Origin: Undibacterium piscinae
GTDB taxonomy: Bacteria; Pseudomonadota; Gammaproteobacteria; Burkholderiales; Burkholderiaceae_D
Reading direction: 5' to 3'
NCBI GenBank assembly: GCA_003970805.2
Contig: CP051152.1
Span: forward strand, 2,046,001 to 2,110,000
DNA length: 64,000 bases
The notes below the pieces were generated by a model. That model made no database searches, was not told the DNA's origin, and was given only the letters and a program-made list of their open reading frames with translations. A program made the position numbers and the translations under genes. Each line of letters opens with the position of its first letter. The first letter of the stretch is position 1. Shown one piece after another: positions 18,662 through 27,355 of the stretch.

Positions 18662-19702
18662 ATGCATATAGAAGAATCCCTGAAACTTGATTTCAAAGAT
18701 GTCCTGATCCGCCCTAAGCGATCTACCCTCACATCGCGCGCCCAGGTTGAATTGCAGCGTGAATTTGTGTTCCATCATTCAGGCAAGACTTACCATGGCA
18801 TCCCCATCATTGCCGCCAATATGGACAGCACAGGCACCATGGAAATGGCCGCCGCACTCGGCCGGCACCAGATGTCCGTGGCCTTGCACAAGCATTACGA
18901 CGAAGCGGCACTGGTCAATTATTTTTCCGGCTTGCAAAACAAATCCACCGCGTTTTACTCCATGGGCATCACCCAGACTGATTTTGACAAGTTCTCCGCT
19001 GTCATGAATCAGGCAAAAAACGCCATCGAATATGTTTGCATCGACGTCGCCAACGGCTACACCGAAGGTTTCATCAATTTCGTCAAGAAAGTGCGCGCCA
19101 CCTATCCGCACCTGACCATCATGGCCGGTAACGTGGTCACTGGTGACATTACCGAAGAATTGATATTGGCCGGTGCCGACATCGTCAAGGTAGGCATAGG
19201 CCCGGGTTCGGTCTGTACCACCCGCAAGATGACAGGCGTTGGCTACCCGCAATTATCGGCAGTGATCGAATGCGCTGATGCCGCGCACGGTCTGGGCGGA
19301 CAAATCTGCGCCGATGGCGGTTGCGTAGTACCGGGTGACTTGGCCAAGGCCTTTGGTGCCGGCGCTGATTTCATCATGCTCGGTGGCATGCTGGCCGGAC
19401 ACGATGAATGTGCCGGTGACCTGGTCGAGCGCGACGGTCAGCAATTCAAGAGTTTTTACGGCATGAGCAGCCGCGCCGCGATGGATAAATATGCCGGTGG
19501 TGTCGCCAAATACCGCGCCTCGGAAGGCAAGGAAGTGTTATTGCCTTATCGTGGCCCGGTAGAAGCGAGCCTGCTCGACATCCTCGGCGGCGTACGCTCG
19601 GCCTGCACCTATGTCGGTGCGCACAAACTCAAGGAACTCACCAAGCGCACCACCTTTATCCGCGTCACCCAGCAACTCAATGAAGTGTTTGGTAAATCCT
19701 GA
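18662..19702 (+). CDS. guaC: GMP reductase
   Basis: A 346-residue enzyme that converts GMP to IMP and ammonia with NADPH, in purine salvage. It begins [20 protein letters not shown], as E. coli GuaC does. The catalytic cysteine is in [16 protein letters not shown], with the phosphate-binding glycine segments [19 protein letters not shown] and [11 protein letters not shown] further on. No CBS domain is inserted, which separates it from IMP dehydrogenase. It is a single gene with its own promoter and a structured leader, and is followed by repeat DNA rather than an operon partner. Confidence 0.93.
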   Translation: MHIEESLKLDFKDVLIRPKRSTLTSRAQVELQREFVFHHSGKTYHGIPIIAANMDSTGTMEMAAALGRHQMSVALHKHYDEAALVNYFSGLQNKSTAFYSMGITQTDFDKFSAVMNQAKNAIEYVCIDVANGYTEGFINFVKKVRATYPHLTIMAGNVVTGDITEELILAGADIVKVGIGPGSVCTTRKMTGVGYPQLSAVIECADAAHGLGGQICADGGCVVPGDLAKAFGAGADFIMLGGMLAGHDECAGDLVERDGQQFKSFYGMSSRAAMDKYAGGVAKYRASEGKEVLLPYRGPVEASLLDILGGVRSACTYVGAHKLKELTKRTTFIRVTQQLNEVFGKS

Positions 19703-19729
19703 AACCAGACTTAGCGAAGTAAATTTAAA

Positions 19730-19825
19730 GCACCTGGCCCGGCACGCATATCCCATGCGCCCCGCAGGCCAGGCAGGCTGCAAAGCCGCATGGGCTATAC
19801 GCCGTGGCGGCATGCTTGTTTTTAA
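19730..19825. repeat. Palindromic dispersed repeat, copy A
   Basis: An imperfect inverted repeat of about 95 bases. Arms CGCATATCCCATGCG (19745-19759) and CGCATGGGCTATACG (19787-19801) surround a centre with GCAGGCCAGGCAGGCTGCAA. Copies B (20514-20604) and C (22982-23080) share it. Confidence 0.75.
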
Positions 19826-19849
19826 AAATCATTAATTCATAGCCAAAAT

Positions 19850-20499
19850 CTCAGTCAGATTCATATTCAGATCCGCAGAAATTACCAGTCCGAGCTACAA
19901 AAAGAGCTGGCCGATATCCGCCAAAAGATCGCCCAACTGCAACCGTCTTTAGACAAGAGCCAGTACAAAGAAGGCCTGATGGAACTCAAAGCCCCACAAG
20001 ACGGCATCATCAAAGACTTGGCAACGACAACGGTCGGGGCAGTAGTCCAACCAGGCAGCGTAGTGATGACCCTGGTGCCAAAAGACGAGCTTGCCGACGT
20101 CAACATCAAAAATGAAGACGTAGGCTTTACCCAGATCGGCCAGAAAGTGCAGATCAAACTGGCCACCTATCCGTTCCAGCGTTACGGTATGTTGACCGGC
20201 AACTCACGCACCTGAGCGCCGACGCCACCGAACTCAATAAGGGCAATGCGCCCAACAGCAATACCAACAATGCCAACAGCGGCACCACTGACAACAGCAA
20301 CCCAGCGACCAGCATCTCCACCTACAAAGCGCGCATACAGCTAGACCATCAAACCCTGTTAGACGCGCAAGGCAATAAGCTCCTGATCGCACCCGGCATG
20401 CAAGTAGTGGCTGAGATCAATCAGGGCAAACGCAGCGTGCTGGAATATCTGCTGTCACCAGTGCAGAAGGCGGTCAGTGAGGCGGGGCGCGAGCGCTGA
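19850..20499 (+). pseudogene. hlyD-type secretion adaptor, 5'-truncated and frameshifted
   Basis: The remains of a type I secretion membrane-fusion protein. The readable part begins near RRNYQSELQKELADIRQKI (coiled coil), continues through MELKAPQDGIIKDLATTTVG (lipoyl half), VMTLVPKDELADVNIKNED and QKVQIKLATYPFQRYG, then breaks at about 20203, where one base seems to be missing. The sequence resumes in another frame as LTHLSADATELN, then YKARIQLDHQTLL and APGMQVVAEINQGKRSVLEY, stopping at 20499. The N-terminal half and start are absent. Neither the ABC transporter nor the outer-membrane partner is nearby, so it is a stray remnant between repeats A and B. Confidence 0.85.
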
Positions 20500-20513
20500 T
20501 GAAAAATAAAAAA

Positions 20514-20604
20514 GCACCTGACCCAGCGCGCAGATTCCATGCGCCTTGCAGGCTAGGGTGCTGGAGAACGGCATGGACTATGCTCGCTGGGCTAGGTGTG
20601 TTTT
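20514..20604. repeat. Palindromic dispersed repeat, copy B
   Basis: A diverged copy of the repeat at 19730-19825: it keeps GCACCTG at the left end, TTCCATGCGCC and GGCATGGACTATGC. Confidence 0.6.
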
Positions 20605-20666
20605 GGGATTTGAAGGAAGTAAAATGAGTTGTCTATTTTTGTTGAGTGATGAATGGAAACGGGAAA

Positions 20667-20793
20667 ATGAAAAATAAAATTAATTGGTCTTTTGACGGCG
20701 AAAGATAAAGCCATGCTGCCTCTTTTAATTGGTCGTCGCACACTCGAATCAAGAAGCGCAACAAACAATATATTTTTTAGGAGAACAGCATGA
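20667..20793 (+). pseudogene. Gene remnant overlapping the next decayed gene
   Basis: MKNKINWSFDGER and, after a one-base shift, KAMLPLLIGRRTLESRSATN, ending at a TGA (20791-20793) that overlaps the next ATG in the usual ATGA pattern. This suggests the end of a once-coupled gene. I do not recognise the family. Confidence 0.4.
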
Positions 20794-21368
20794 CAGGATT
20801 GTTACTTATATTTATGGCCGTAATTTGGCTAGTTATCGCCCTATTTATTATCGCATTCATAGCAAGCAAAATCCCGGGAAGAGCATTGAGTTTAGTCATC
20901 TCTATTCCGCTTTTTATCGTGTTATTGCCGATGCCTATCATGGATGAAATTATTGGCGGACGGCAGTTTGAGCAGCTTTGCAAAGAGAATTCAACGATAC
21001 AGGTAGATCGGAAGACGCGGTTGGACGGACTGTCTATTTGGCAGAAGTTGCAAGAGAAATATTACCGATAAATGGATGCCAATGCGGATAGAACGTGGCG
21101 ATTTGTAGATGCGACGACGGGTGAGTTGGTGCTGTCTTACAATATTTTACATGCGACACGAAGCTGGTTTCGTCTTAGTGAATCAGGTTATCCATTTACG
21201 TTTAAAGGTTATTGTGAGCCCAAATCAAGTCCAGCTACAGTAGAAACGTTTGCGGAATATGGAATTACTTATATCGAACCACCGAAAAAAATTGAATGGA
21301 ACAATGAAATGACAACTATTAATGATGCCTATATTAATGCACTTTTAGCAGACGAGCTTCTTATGTAG
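20790..21368 (+). pseudogene. Membrane protein gene with internal stop, decayed
   Basis: A 93-residue first half (two hydrophobic helices: LLLIFMAVIWLVIALFIIAF and ALSLVISIPLFIVLLPM) is followed in the same frame by a stop at 21069-21071 and a 98-residue second half (TWRFVDATTGELVLSYNI, GYCEPKSSPATVE, GITYIEPP). Between them another frame reads TAVGRTVYLAEVAREILPIN, so two compensating small indels around 21015 and 21080 are likely. The intact product would be a membrane-anchored protein of about 190 residues. An AGGAG ribosome-binding site precedes the start. It stands upstream of a lipase-like pseudogene and may have been its partner or immunity protein; that link is inference. Confidence 0.6.
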
Positions 21369-21385
21369 ATGGCCTTAAGTTGGGG

Positions 21386-21935
21386 ATGACTAAATCTGCA
21401 ATACTTGAGAAGCTAAGTCCACGTATGACCCAAGAACAAGCCAAATACATCAGCGGTTATTTCAAGATCGTCACGGCCTATAACGCTCCTACGGCGGTTT
21501 CAACTCTGTCGTCTGGCAAGGTGTTCCAGGATCTCCATTTGCCGGTCAAAACTTTGTTTCAATTCGCGGCACGCAAGAAGGCCAAGATTTTCTTGATGAT
21601 ATCGACCTCGCCTTCAAAAGGATTACCTTCGACGCAACTAAGGGATATGGTCAACTGGTGGTTACGTGAAAACACACGGGCAGGCAATGATCTCATTCAA
21701 ATTGAGATAAAGGAAACGCTGATCTATATCGATCAGTCACACATCAAGTAAGTTAATTGACTTTGTACGGGCTGCAACAGCGACTGCCACCGCCAATGGA
21801 AATTTAGTAGATTTGGCTGGCATCAATCCGTCAATGCACATAGCTTGGGTGGTTATTTGGCCACCTCATTTGCTCGGTTATTTGGAGCTGATAGCATCAA
21901 CACTTTTAATAGTGCCGGCTTTAAACGGGATCAGG
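21386..21935 (+). pseudogene. Lipase-like alpha/beta hydrolase, multiply frameshifted
   Basis: Reading across frames gives a class 3 lipase-like protein. The start is MTKSAILEKLSPRMTQEQAK, then FKIVTAYNAPT. In a second frame come GGFNSVVWQGVPGSPFAGQN and FVSIRGTQEGQDFLDDIDLA (the RGT strand typical of lipase_3 proteins). Back in the first frame is DMVNWWLRENTRAGND, and in a further frame AHSLGGYLATSFARLFGAD, which holds the nucleophile elbow HSLGG at about 21839-21853. At least three indels separate these blocks, and the 3' end is cut off by the transposase-tail array at 21940. Related lipases occur as type VI secretion effectors; nothing here proves that role. Confidence 0.75.
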
Positions 21936-21939
21936 CGAA

Positions 21940-22935
21940 ACTGGGGTCAGTTCTAACATTCCAACATTTTCAAATTACGCTTCCGCAGCGCGTACTGCGC
22001 GGCTTACGTCATGTAATGCCACATGGAAAACGGGGTCAGTTCTAACATTCCAACATTTTCAAATTACGTTTCCGTCGCGTGCGAAACTGGGGTCAGCGTG
22101 CGAAACTGGGGTCAGTTCTAACATTCCAACATTTTCAAATTACGCTTCCGCAGCGCGTACTGCGCGGCTTACCGTCATGTAATGCACAGAAAAATATGCC
22201 GCGATTTCGGCCACGAGAAACTGGGGTCAGTTCTAAGATTCCAACATTTTCAAATTACGCTTCCGCAGCGCGTACTGCACGGCTTACCGTCATGTAATGC
22301 ACAGAAAAATATGCCGCGATTTCGGCCATGGTGTAGGGCGCCGGAGCGGTAGGCGCTTACCATTGCCTCGTTGCGATCGAGTAAGGAAAACGGGGTCAGT
22401 TCTAACATTCCAACATTTTCAAATTACGTTTCCGTCGCGCGTACTGCGCGGCTTACCGTCATGTAATGCACAGAGAAATATGCCGCGATTTCGGCAATGG
22501 TGTAGGCGCCGGAGCGGTAGGCGCTTACCATTGCCTCGTTGCGATCGAGCGCTTTGTGCTGCATAGTCTTCCAGACGCAATGCCAGGCTGCGTTTATGCG
22601 CAAGCGATAATTCTCTAAGCTCGCTTCCTTGCATTGTGGCTTGATGCTGCTTAATAAAATTGTCATCACCCAGCAGTAGCTGATGCTTGGTGGCAAGCAG
22701 CGGCGAGGCTAAGCCTACCCCTTGCAGAACAAATTCTTTGAAATTACGCCTGGCGGCGGCGCGCTGCGTGCCAAATTGTCCGAGCAGCCAATCGGCATCC
22801 AGCCATTCCGGCACCAACTGGTCGTTCATCACTAACGGATTCAAAATCGGCATGAAACGGGGTCAGTTCTAACATTCCAACATTTCAAATTACGTCTACG
22901 CAGCGCGTACTGGCCAACTCACCATCATGCAAGCC
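21940..22935. repeat. Array of REP-associated transposase 3' ends
   Basis: The unit begins AACTGGGGTCAGTTCTAACA, continues TTCCAACATTTTCAAATTAC and, in longer copies, GCGCGTACTGCGCGGCTTAC. GGGGTCAG starts at 21943, 22032, 22089 (core only), 22108, 22223, 22392 and 22859. On the minus strand the unit encodes a transposase C-terminus (RKRNLKMLEC), so the array consists of nested partial copies of one gene end. Copy lengths vary from a dozen to about 165 bases before the longest one, which carries the decayed gene at 22424-22853. Confidence 0.85.
22424..22853 (-). pseudogene. REP-associated tyrosine transposase (RAYT), C-terminal half
   Basis: Only the C-terminal half is left, and it is frameshifted. 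The upstream frame reads WLDADWLLGQFGTQRAAARR, FVLQGVGLASPLLATKHQLL and LRELSLAHKRSLALRLEDY; the downstream frame reads AMVSAYRSGAYTIAEIAAYF and SVHYMTVSRAVRA, a C-terminal HTH seen in one RAYT subfamily. The catalytic Y1 domain with its His-x-His motif is missing. It is the longest member of the repeat array around it. A different, intact RAYT is present at 31687-32217. Confidence 0.8.
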
Positions 22936-22981
22936 GGTAAGGCGAAATAACTTACACATTACTCCAAATGTAAAACCACCC

Positions 22982-23080
22982 CGCCCTTGGCCGGACACGT
23001 ATATCCCATGCACCCCGCAGGCCAGGCAGGCTGCAAACCCGCATGGACTATGCGTAGTGGCGGCATGCTGGTTTTAAAAT
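22982..23080. repeat. Palindromic dispersed repeat, copy C
   Basis: The closest relative of copy A: it shares TATATCCCATGC/GCATGGACTATG arms, the centre GCAGGCCAGGCAGGCTGCAA and the right end GTGGCGGCATGCTGGTTTT. It abuts the 3' end of tcdA. Confidence 0.75.
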
Positions 23081-23938
23081 CTAGATAGTCGCCTGACTCG
23101 CTACCGTCGCCTTGGCGGCCGCTGCCAGATTGCGTAAGACTTGCGCTGCGGCGGCCAGGCCGAACGATGCTGTGACCACGATGGAGGAGCCAAAACCGGC
23201 GCAATTGAGGCCGGTCACGCCTGCGTTGGCGCCTGCGTTGGTGCCTGTGCCAGCGCTAGTGTCGACTTCGCAGACTTCGGCCGTCTCTGGCATCGTCAAG
23301 GCTTCCATGGAAAACACTGCGTCGATACCGAACTTACTCTTGCTGCCACGCGGAAAGCCGTAATTCTGGCGCAAGCGCTTGCGCACCAGCGCCAGCAAAG
23401 GCTCTTGCTCGGTGCGCGACAGATCGCGTATCTCTATCTTGCAGGGATCAGTCTGGCCGCCGGCGGCACCTATCGTGATCAGCGGGATGCTACGCTGACG
23501 GCAATACGCGATCAGCGCAGTCTTGGCCTTGACACTGTCGATCGCATCAATCACATAATCAAAACCCTGGGCGCCGATCATCTCATCGAGATTTTCCGGT
23601 GTCACGAAGTCTTCCACTTCCCTGACCTGGCAAAACGGATTGATCTGATAGATACGCTCGGCCAGCGCAGTAACCTTGGCCTTGCCTAGCGTCTCGCTGG
23701 TTGCCTGTAACTGGCGGTTGACGTTCGATTCGGCCACGTTGTCGAGATCTATCATGGTCAGATGCCCGATCGCACTGCGTGCCAGCGCCTCGACCACCCA
23801 CGAACCTACACCGCCGACCCCAACGATACAGACCTTGGCATGCTTAAAACGTTCAAGCGCGACAGCGCCATACAAACGGGCAACACCGCCAAAACGGCGT
23901 TCATAATCGATATCGATAGGTTCTTGTTGCTTTTGCAT
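23081..23938 (-). CDS. tcdA: tRNA threonylcarbamoyladenosine dehydratase
   Basis: A 285-residue E1-like enzyme (TcdA, formerly CsdL) that uses ATP to cyclise t6A37 of ANN-decoding tRNAs. It begins with the family block DYERRFGGVARLYG; the nucleotide-binding glycine motif is CIVGVGGVGSWVVEALARS, followed by DLDNVAESNVNRQ. The central DAIDSVKAKTALIAYC and GAAGGQTDPCKIEIRDLSRT are also typical. Near the C-terminus NAGANAGVTGLNCAGFGSS carries a short Ala/Gly-rich insertion compared with the usual protein. The gene ends next to repeat copy C. Confidence 0.93.
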   Translation of the reverse strand: MQKQQEPIDIDYERRFGGVARLYGAVALERFKHAKVCIVGVGGVGSWVVEALARSAIGHLTMIDLDNVAESNVNRQLQATSETLGKAKVTALAERIYQINPFCQVREVEDFVTPENLDEMIGAQGFDYVIDAIDSVKAKTALIAYCRQRSIPLITIGAAGGQTDPCKIEIRDLSRTEQEPLLALVRKRLRQNYGFPRGSKSKFGIDAVFSMEALTMPETAEVCEVDTSAGTGTNAGANAGVTGLNCAGFGSSIVVTASFGLAAAAQVLRNLAAAAKATVASQATI

Positions 23939-24122
23939 GAAATTAGTATCTATAGTGGAAAAGAAATGCCGCCATTTTACAAGAAGCGTGAGCGCAGCTT
24001 GCTACAGACTTTTTCAGTGTCGACCTGGCATTGATCTTACACAAGCAGCTTTCGCCAGAATGCGGCATACTTTTTCACTAGACTTAGTCAATTCAGTCAA
24101 TTCACCCATACCAAGAGGATCT

Positions 24123-24662
24123 GTGGATAATTTATTTTCTAGCGCGCCCGGTTTTGACCAGCCTCTGGCCGTCCTCAAGCATTGCCATGACCGCATCCGC
24201 AAACAATTAGGCACGCTGGACAAGATGCTCAAGCACCTGCCGCAGCATGGTGCCGATGAGCAAGCCAGGCAAGCCGCCTTTGCGATCCTGCGCTACTTCA
24301 CCGATGCCGCACCCTTGCATCACGAGGACGAGGAAATCGACTTGCTGCCGACACTGGAAGCGACTGCGCAAGGCGAAGACGCCGCATTACTGGCGCAACT
24401 GTTACCGCGTATCCTGCAGCAGCATCTGGAGATGGCAACTCAGTGGGCCAATCTGGAACTCCAGCTCAAGGCCATTTCGCTAGGCGTTTCGGCGGCCTTG
24501 TCGGAGCCGGATGTAGAGCAATTCAAAGCGATCTATTTTGATCACATGCAAACCGAAGAAACCCAGATCGCTCCTATGGCGAAACGGATTTTCAGCGACA
24601 CGCAAATGAAGGCGCTAGGCAGCGCCATGCAAGAGCGCCGCGGCATACCAACACACGTTTAA
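24123..24662 (+). CDS. Hemerythrin HHE domain protein
   Basis: A 179-residue four-helix protein with a di-iron hemerythrin-type site. Ligand candidates are His in LKHCHDRIRKQLG, HHEDEEIDLL after it, His in LQQHLEMATQW, and HMQTEETQIAPMA (HxxxE) in the last helix. The GTG at 24123 is chosen because AAGAGG lies just upstream and homology begins right after it; the frame is open to 23937, with an ATG at 24060, but that part overlaps the region before tcdA and looks non-coding. It lies 12 bases upstream of pdxH and may be co-transcribed. Likely roles are oxygen, iron or nitric-oxide related, not fixed by sequence. Confidence 0.8.
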   Translation: MDNLFSSAPGFDQPLAVLKHCHDRIRKQLGTLDKMLKHLPQHGADEQARQAAFAILRYFTDAAPLHHEDEEIDLLPTLEATAQGEDAALLAQLLPRILQQHLEMATQWANLELQLKAISLGVSAALSEPDVEQFKAIYFDHMQTEETQIAPMAKRIFSDTQMKALGSAMQERRGIPTHV

Positions 24663-24674
24663 AACAAAGGAATC

Positions 24675-25313
24675 ATGATGTCTATCGCGAATTTACGTAA
24701 AGACTACCAACTGGCCAGCCTGTCCGAAACTGATGTGGCGGCTGACCCTATCGAGCAATTCGCGCACTGGTTTGAGCAGGCGCTCAAGGCCGATGCCGCC
24801 GAAGCCAATGCGATGAGCCTGGCAACCGTCAACGCCGAAGGCCGCCCGTCATCGCGCATCGTGCTGATCAAGGAATTTAACCAGAATGGCTTTTCCTGGT
24901 TTACCAACTACGACAGCAGCAAGGGCCATGATCTGGCCGCCAATCCGCACGCGGCACTATTGTTTTTCTGGAGCGCGCTGGAACGTCAGGTGCGCATCGA
25001 AGGCCGCATAGAAAAAGTCTCGGAACAAGACAACGACAGTTATTTCCATAGCCGTCCGCTGGGTAGCCGCCGCAGCGCCTGCGCCTCGCAGCAAAGCCAG
25101 CCTATCGCCAACCGCGACTTGCTAGAACAGCGTCTGGACGAAGTCACCAGCGAGCATGGCGATCATCCGCCACGGCCACAGCACTGGGGCGGCTACCGCC
25201 TGGTACCAGATCGCCTGGAATTCTGGCAAGGCCGTAGCTCACGCCTGCACGATCGCATCGTCTACACGCGCGGCAGCGACGGGCTCTGGACAATTACGCG
25301 TTTGCAGCCATAA
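24675..25313 (+). CDS. pdxH: Pyridoxamine 5'-phosphate oxidase
   Basis: A 212-residue FMN enzyme that oxidises pyridoxine or pyridoxamine 5'-phosphate to pyridoxal 5'-phosphate. FMN and substrate-binding blocks are [36 protein letters not shown] and [13 protein letters not shown]; the C-terminal signature is [20 protein letters not shown] followed by LHDRIVY. Either ATG at 24675 or 24678 may be used; AAAGGA lies upstream with better spacing to the second. A terminator follows at 25337. Confidence 0.95.
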   Translation: MMSIANLRKDYQLASLSETDVAADPIEQFAHWFEQALKADAAEANAMSLATVNAEGRPSSRIVLIKEFNQNGFSWFTNYDSSKGHDLAANPHAALLFFWSALERQVRIEGRIEKVSEQDNDSYFHSRPLGSRRSACASQQSQPIANRDLLEQRLDEVTSEHGDHPPRPQHWGGYRLVPDRLEFWQGRSSRLHDRIVYTRGSDGLWTITRLQP

Positions 25314-25336
25314 GCAGGACAAAAGCCGAAAACAGC

Positions 25337-25365
25337 AAAAAGCACGTTGTTACGTGCTTTTTTTT
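25337..25365 (+). terminator. Rho-independent terminator of pdxH
   Basis: AAAAAGCACG, loop TTGTTA, CGTGCTTTTTTTT; symmetric A and T tracts, so it may work in both directions. Confidence 0.92.
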
Positions 25366-25457
25366 ATGCGCCAACGTGTTTTATCGAAAAGCGTAACTAT
25401 TGAGCTTGCGGAAAAACAAGGTTAAATAGATGCGAAAACAAAAATGAAAAACCTTCA

Positions 25458-25526
25458 CCGCAGAGGCACAGAGGGGCGCAGAGTCGTTGTTTCACTCTTT
25501 TCTCTGCGTTCTCTGCGCCTCTGCGG
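25458..25526. repeat. GCAGAG-type palindromic repeat
   Basis: CCGCAGAGGC at the left and GCCTCTGCGG at the right form a perfect ten-base inverted repeat; the interior also repeats GCAGAG/CTCTGC. A similar element occurs between genes in many unrelated bacterial genomes, to my knowledge. Confidence 0.7.
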
Positions 25527-25580
25527 CAAAAGCCTTTTATCATTTGTCGAGTAGGCTGAACAGTGTCGAAAAAAACAAAG

Positions 25581-26171
25581 TTAGCTGTACCTTGTCATCA
25601 TATTTTGGCTAGTGGAATAATTGCCTCGCGCCTCAACATTTTGTCCGCGTATTTTCTGACTGACGTATTCCCGCGCGACCTGCACTTTGGGGGCGACCAC
25701 CATAGCGCAATAATTATGATGCCCATTGAGCTTGTAATAATTCTGGTGATAATCCTCGGCCGCATAAAACTCTGGCGCACTACCGAGTTCGGTAACGACA
25801 GGCGCATCCCAGACACAGGCAATTTCTTGCATGACTTTGCGCGCGACCTCATCCTGCCCGGCCGAATGGGTAAAAATCACCGAGCGGTATTGCGTACCGA
25901 TATCACTACCCTGACGATTTAAGGTAGTCGGATCATGTATCGCAAATAAAATTTCCAGCAAAGCACGGTAACTAATCACTTCATTGTCAAAACAAACGCG
26001 TACCACTTCCGCATGTCCGGTATCGCCTTCGGCAACCTGCTCGGATCTCGGGTTAGCAATCTGCCCGCCGGAATAGCCGGGCTCTACACTCTTTACCCCG
26101 CGCAATTGCTGAAACACCGCTTCCGTACACCAAAAACAGCCACCACCGAAAGTTGCCACGTCCATCGTCAT
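25581..26171 (-). CDS. msrA: Peptide methionine sulfoxide reductase A (first copy)
   Basis: A 196-residue enzyme that reduces methionine-S-sulfoxide in proteins and free methionine. The catalytic motif is [13 protein letters not shown], with the nucleophilic Cys in GCFW. Other family blocks are [26 protein letters not shown] and [12 protein letters not shown]. The ATG at 26171 has GGAG six bases upstream. The C-terminal 30 residues (VEARGNYSTSQNM) are longer than usual and low in similarity. A second msrA lies 1.2 kb away on the same strand, with an HTH regulator gene between them on the other strand. Confidence 0.93.
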   Translation of the reverse strand: MTMDVATFGGGCFWCTEAVFQQLRGVKSVEPGYSGGQIANPRSEQVAEGDTGHAEVVRVCFDNEVISYRALLEILFAIHDPTTLNRQGSDIGTQYRSVIFTHSAGQDEVARKVMQEIACVWDAPVVTELGSAPEFYAAEDYHQNYYKLNGHHNYCAMVVAPKVQVAREYVSQKIRGQNVEARGNYSTSQNMMTRYS

Positions 26172-26357
26172 GATAGATCTCCATCCTTGGAATTTGCCTG
26201 ATTTAAAATATCGAGTTATCGCCTCTCGCCACTAGCAATTGCTTGCTGACTGGAATTATCAATTAATCACTAAATGAGGGCAATCTCTATACAAAGAGTG
26301 GCAAGACAAGCAGCTTCGTGTATCATTTTTTAATACTTTTTTACAATTAAAATCATC

Positions 26358-27134
26358 ATGCCAAAAGCTACCACGCTGGTTGACTCCCTGAAACGCGAAC
26401 TGAAGGCCAGAAACATCACCTACGCTGATCTCGCTGTCCGCATTTCCATGTCAGAAGCCAGCGTCAAGCGCATGTTCTCGCAGAAAAATTTCACCCTGCA
26501 AAGGCTGGACGAAATTCTGCAGGCCACCCAGATCAGCTTGCGTGACCTGGCGCTGAATACGGGCGAAGAGTCGCTGATTTCAGAACTGAGCTACGAGCAG
26601 GAAAAAGAGATCATCAATGACCCGAAAGAATTTCTGGTCGCGGTGTCGGCACTCAATTTGCTGACGGTGGAACAGATGATCAAGATTTACGACATCAGCG
26701 AAGCGGAAGTCATCAAGTATCTGCTACGCCTAGATAAAATCGGCTTTCTTGAGCTATTGCCGAATAACCGCGTCAAATTGCTGGTATCGCGCACTTTCCG
26801 CTGGATACCGAACGGCCCTATCCAGAATGATTTCCGCGACAAGGCGTATGCCGAATACCTGTCCTGCGACTTCAACGGTGATCACGAATTGATGCGTCTG
26901 ATCAACGTCATGCTTTCCAAGCAATCGGTGAACGCCTTGTTGAACCGCCTCAAGCAAGTGGCAAGAGAGTTTTCCGAACAGCATCAGGAAGACGCCAAAT
27001 TACCGTTCGAGGAAAAATACCGCATGAGTTTCATGCTGGCGGCCAGGCCATGGCTACCGGAACAATTCAAATCGCTGGTGCGCAAGGAATATATCGAGCA
27101 GTACGAAGAAAACCGGAATAAAAGGAAGGGCTAG
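26358..27134 (+). CDS. XRE-family helix-turn-helix regulator
   Basis: A 258-residue regulator. The N-terminal HTH of about 60 residues contains ITYADLAVRISMSEASVKRM, followed by FTLQRLDEILQATQISLRDL. The remaining 190 residues form a helical domain with a second winged-helix-like stretch (LLTVEQMIKIYDISEAEVIK, LRLDKIGFLELLPNNRVKLL), perhaps for ligand or partner binding. It stands between two msrA genes that are both on the opposite strand, so control of oxidative-repair genes is possible; this is inference from position only. The upstream 150 bases (26208-26357) are AT-rich and serve as the divergent promoter region. Confidence 0.8.
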   Translation: MPKATTLVDSLKRELKARNITYADLAVRISMSEASVKRMFSQKNFTLQRLDEILQATQISLRDLALNTGEESLISELSYEQEKEIINDPKEFLVAVSALNLLTVEQMIKIYDISEAEVIKYLLRLDKIGFLELLPNNRVKLLVSRTFRWIPNGPIQNDFRDKAYAEYLSCDFNGDHELMRLINVMLSKQSVNALLNRLKQVAREFSEQHQEDAKLPFEEKYRMSFMLAARPWLPEQFKSLVRKEYIEQYEENRNKRKG

Positions 27135-27239
27135 AGTACTAGAGAAGTCACGGGAGAAGCACGATTGCTGCCGCAGCATCAGGCAAGCATTGCGGCGCGC
27201 CATGAATTCTAAAAACGGCAATGCCAGAACGCCCATCCC

Positions 27240-27276
27240 ATGCGCCTCTCCGGCCACATTGGCCTGAGAGGCGCAT
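27240..27276. repeat. Strong hairpin, palindromic repeat D
   Basis: ATGCGCCTCT (27240-27249) pairs perfectly with AGAGGCGCAT (27267-27276); GGCC pairs inside. It shares the CCCATGCGCC start with copies A and C but has no T run. It lies in the gap 27135-27355, where I see no gene. Confidence 0.7.
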
Positions 27277-27355
27277 CCAGATTGCGTCCCGGGACTGGCC
27301 AGGGCGGTCTAACATAACGATGACTGCACGGCACGATGGGCATCAGCCTATCAAA

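Noticed and set aside
21845-22566. Small plus-strand frames across the transposase-tail array
   Set aside because: They are antisense shadows of repeated transposase ends; the repetition explains their similarity.
21940-22935. CRISPR array
   Set aside because: The repeated units are unequal in length, lack spacers of constant size and encode a transposase C-terminus; no cas gene is present.
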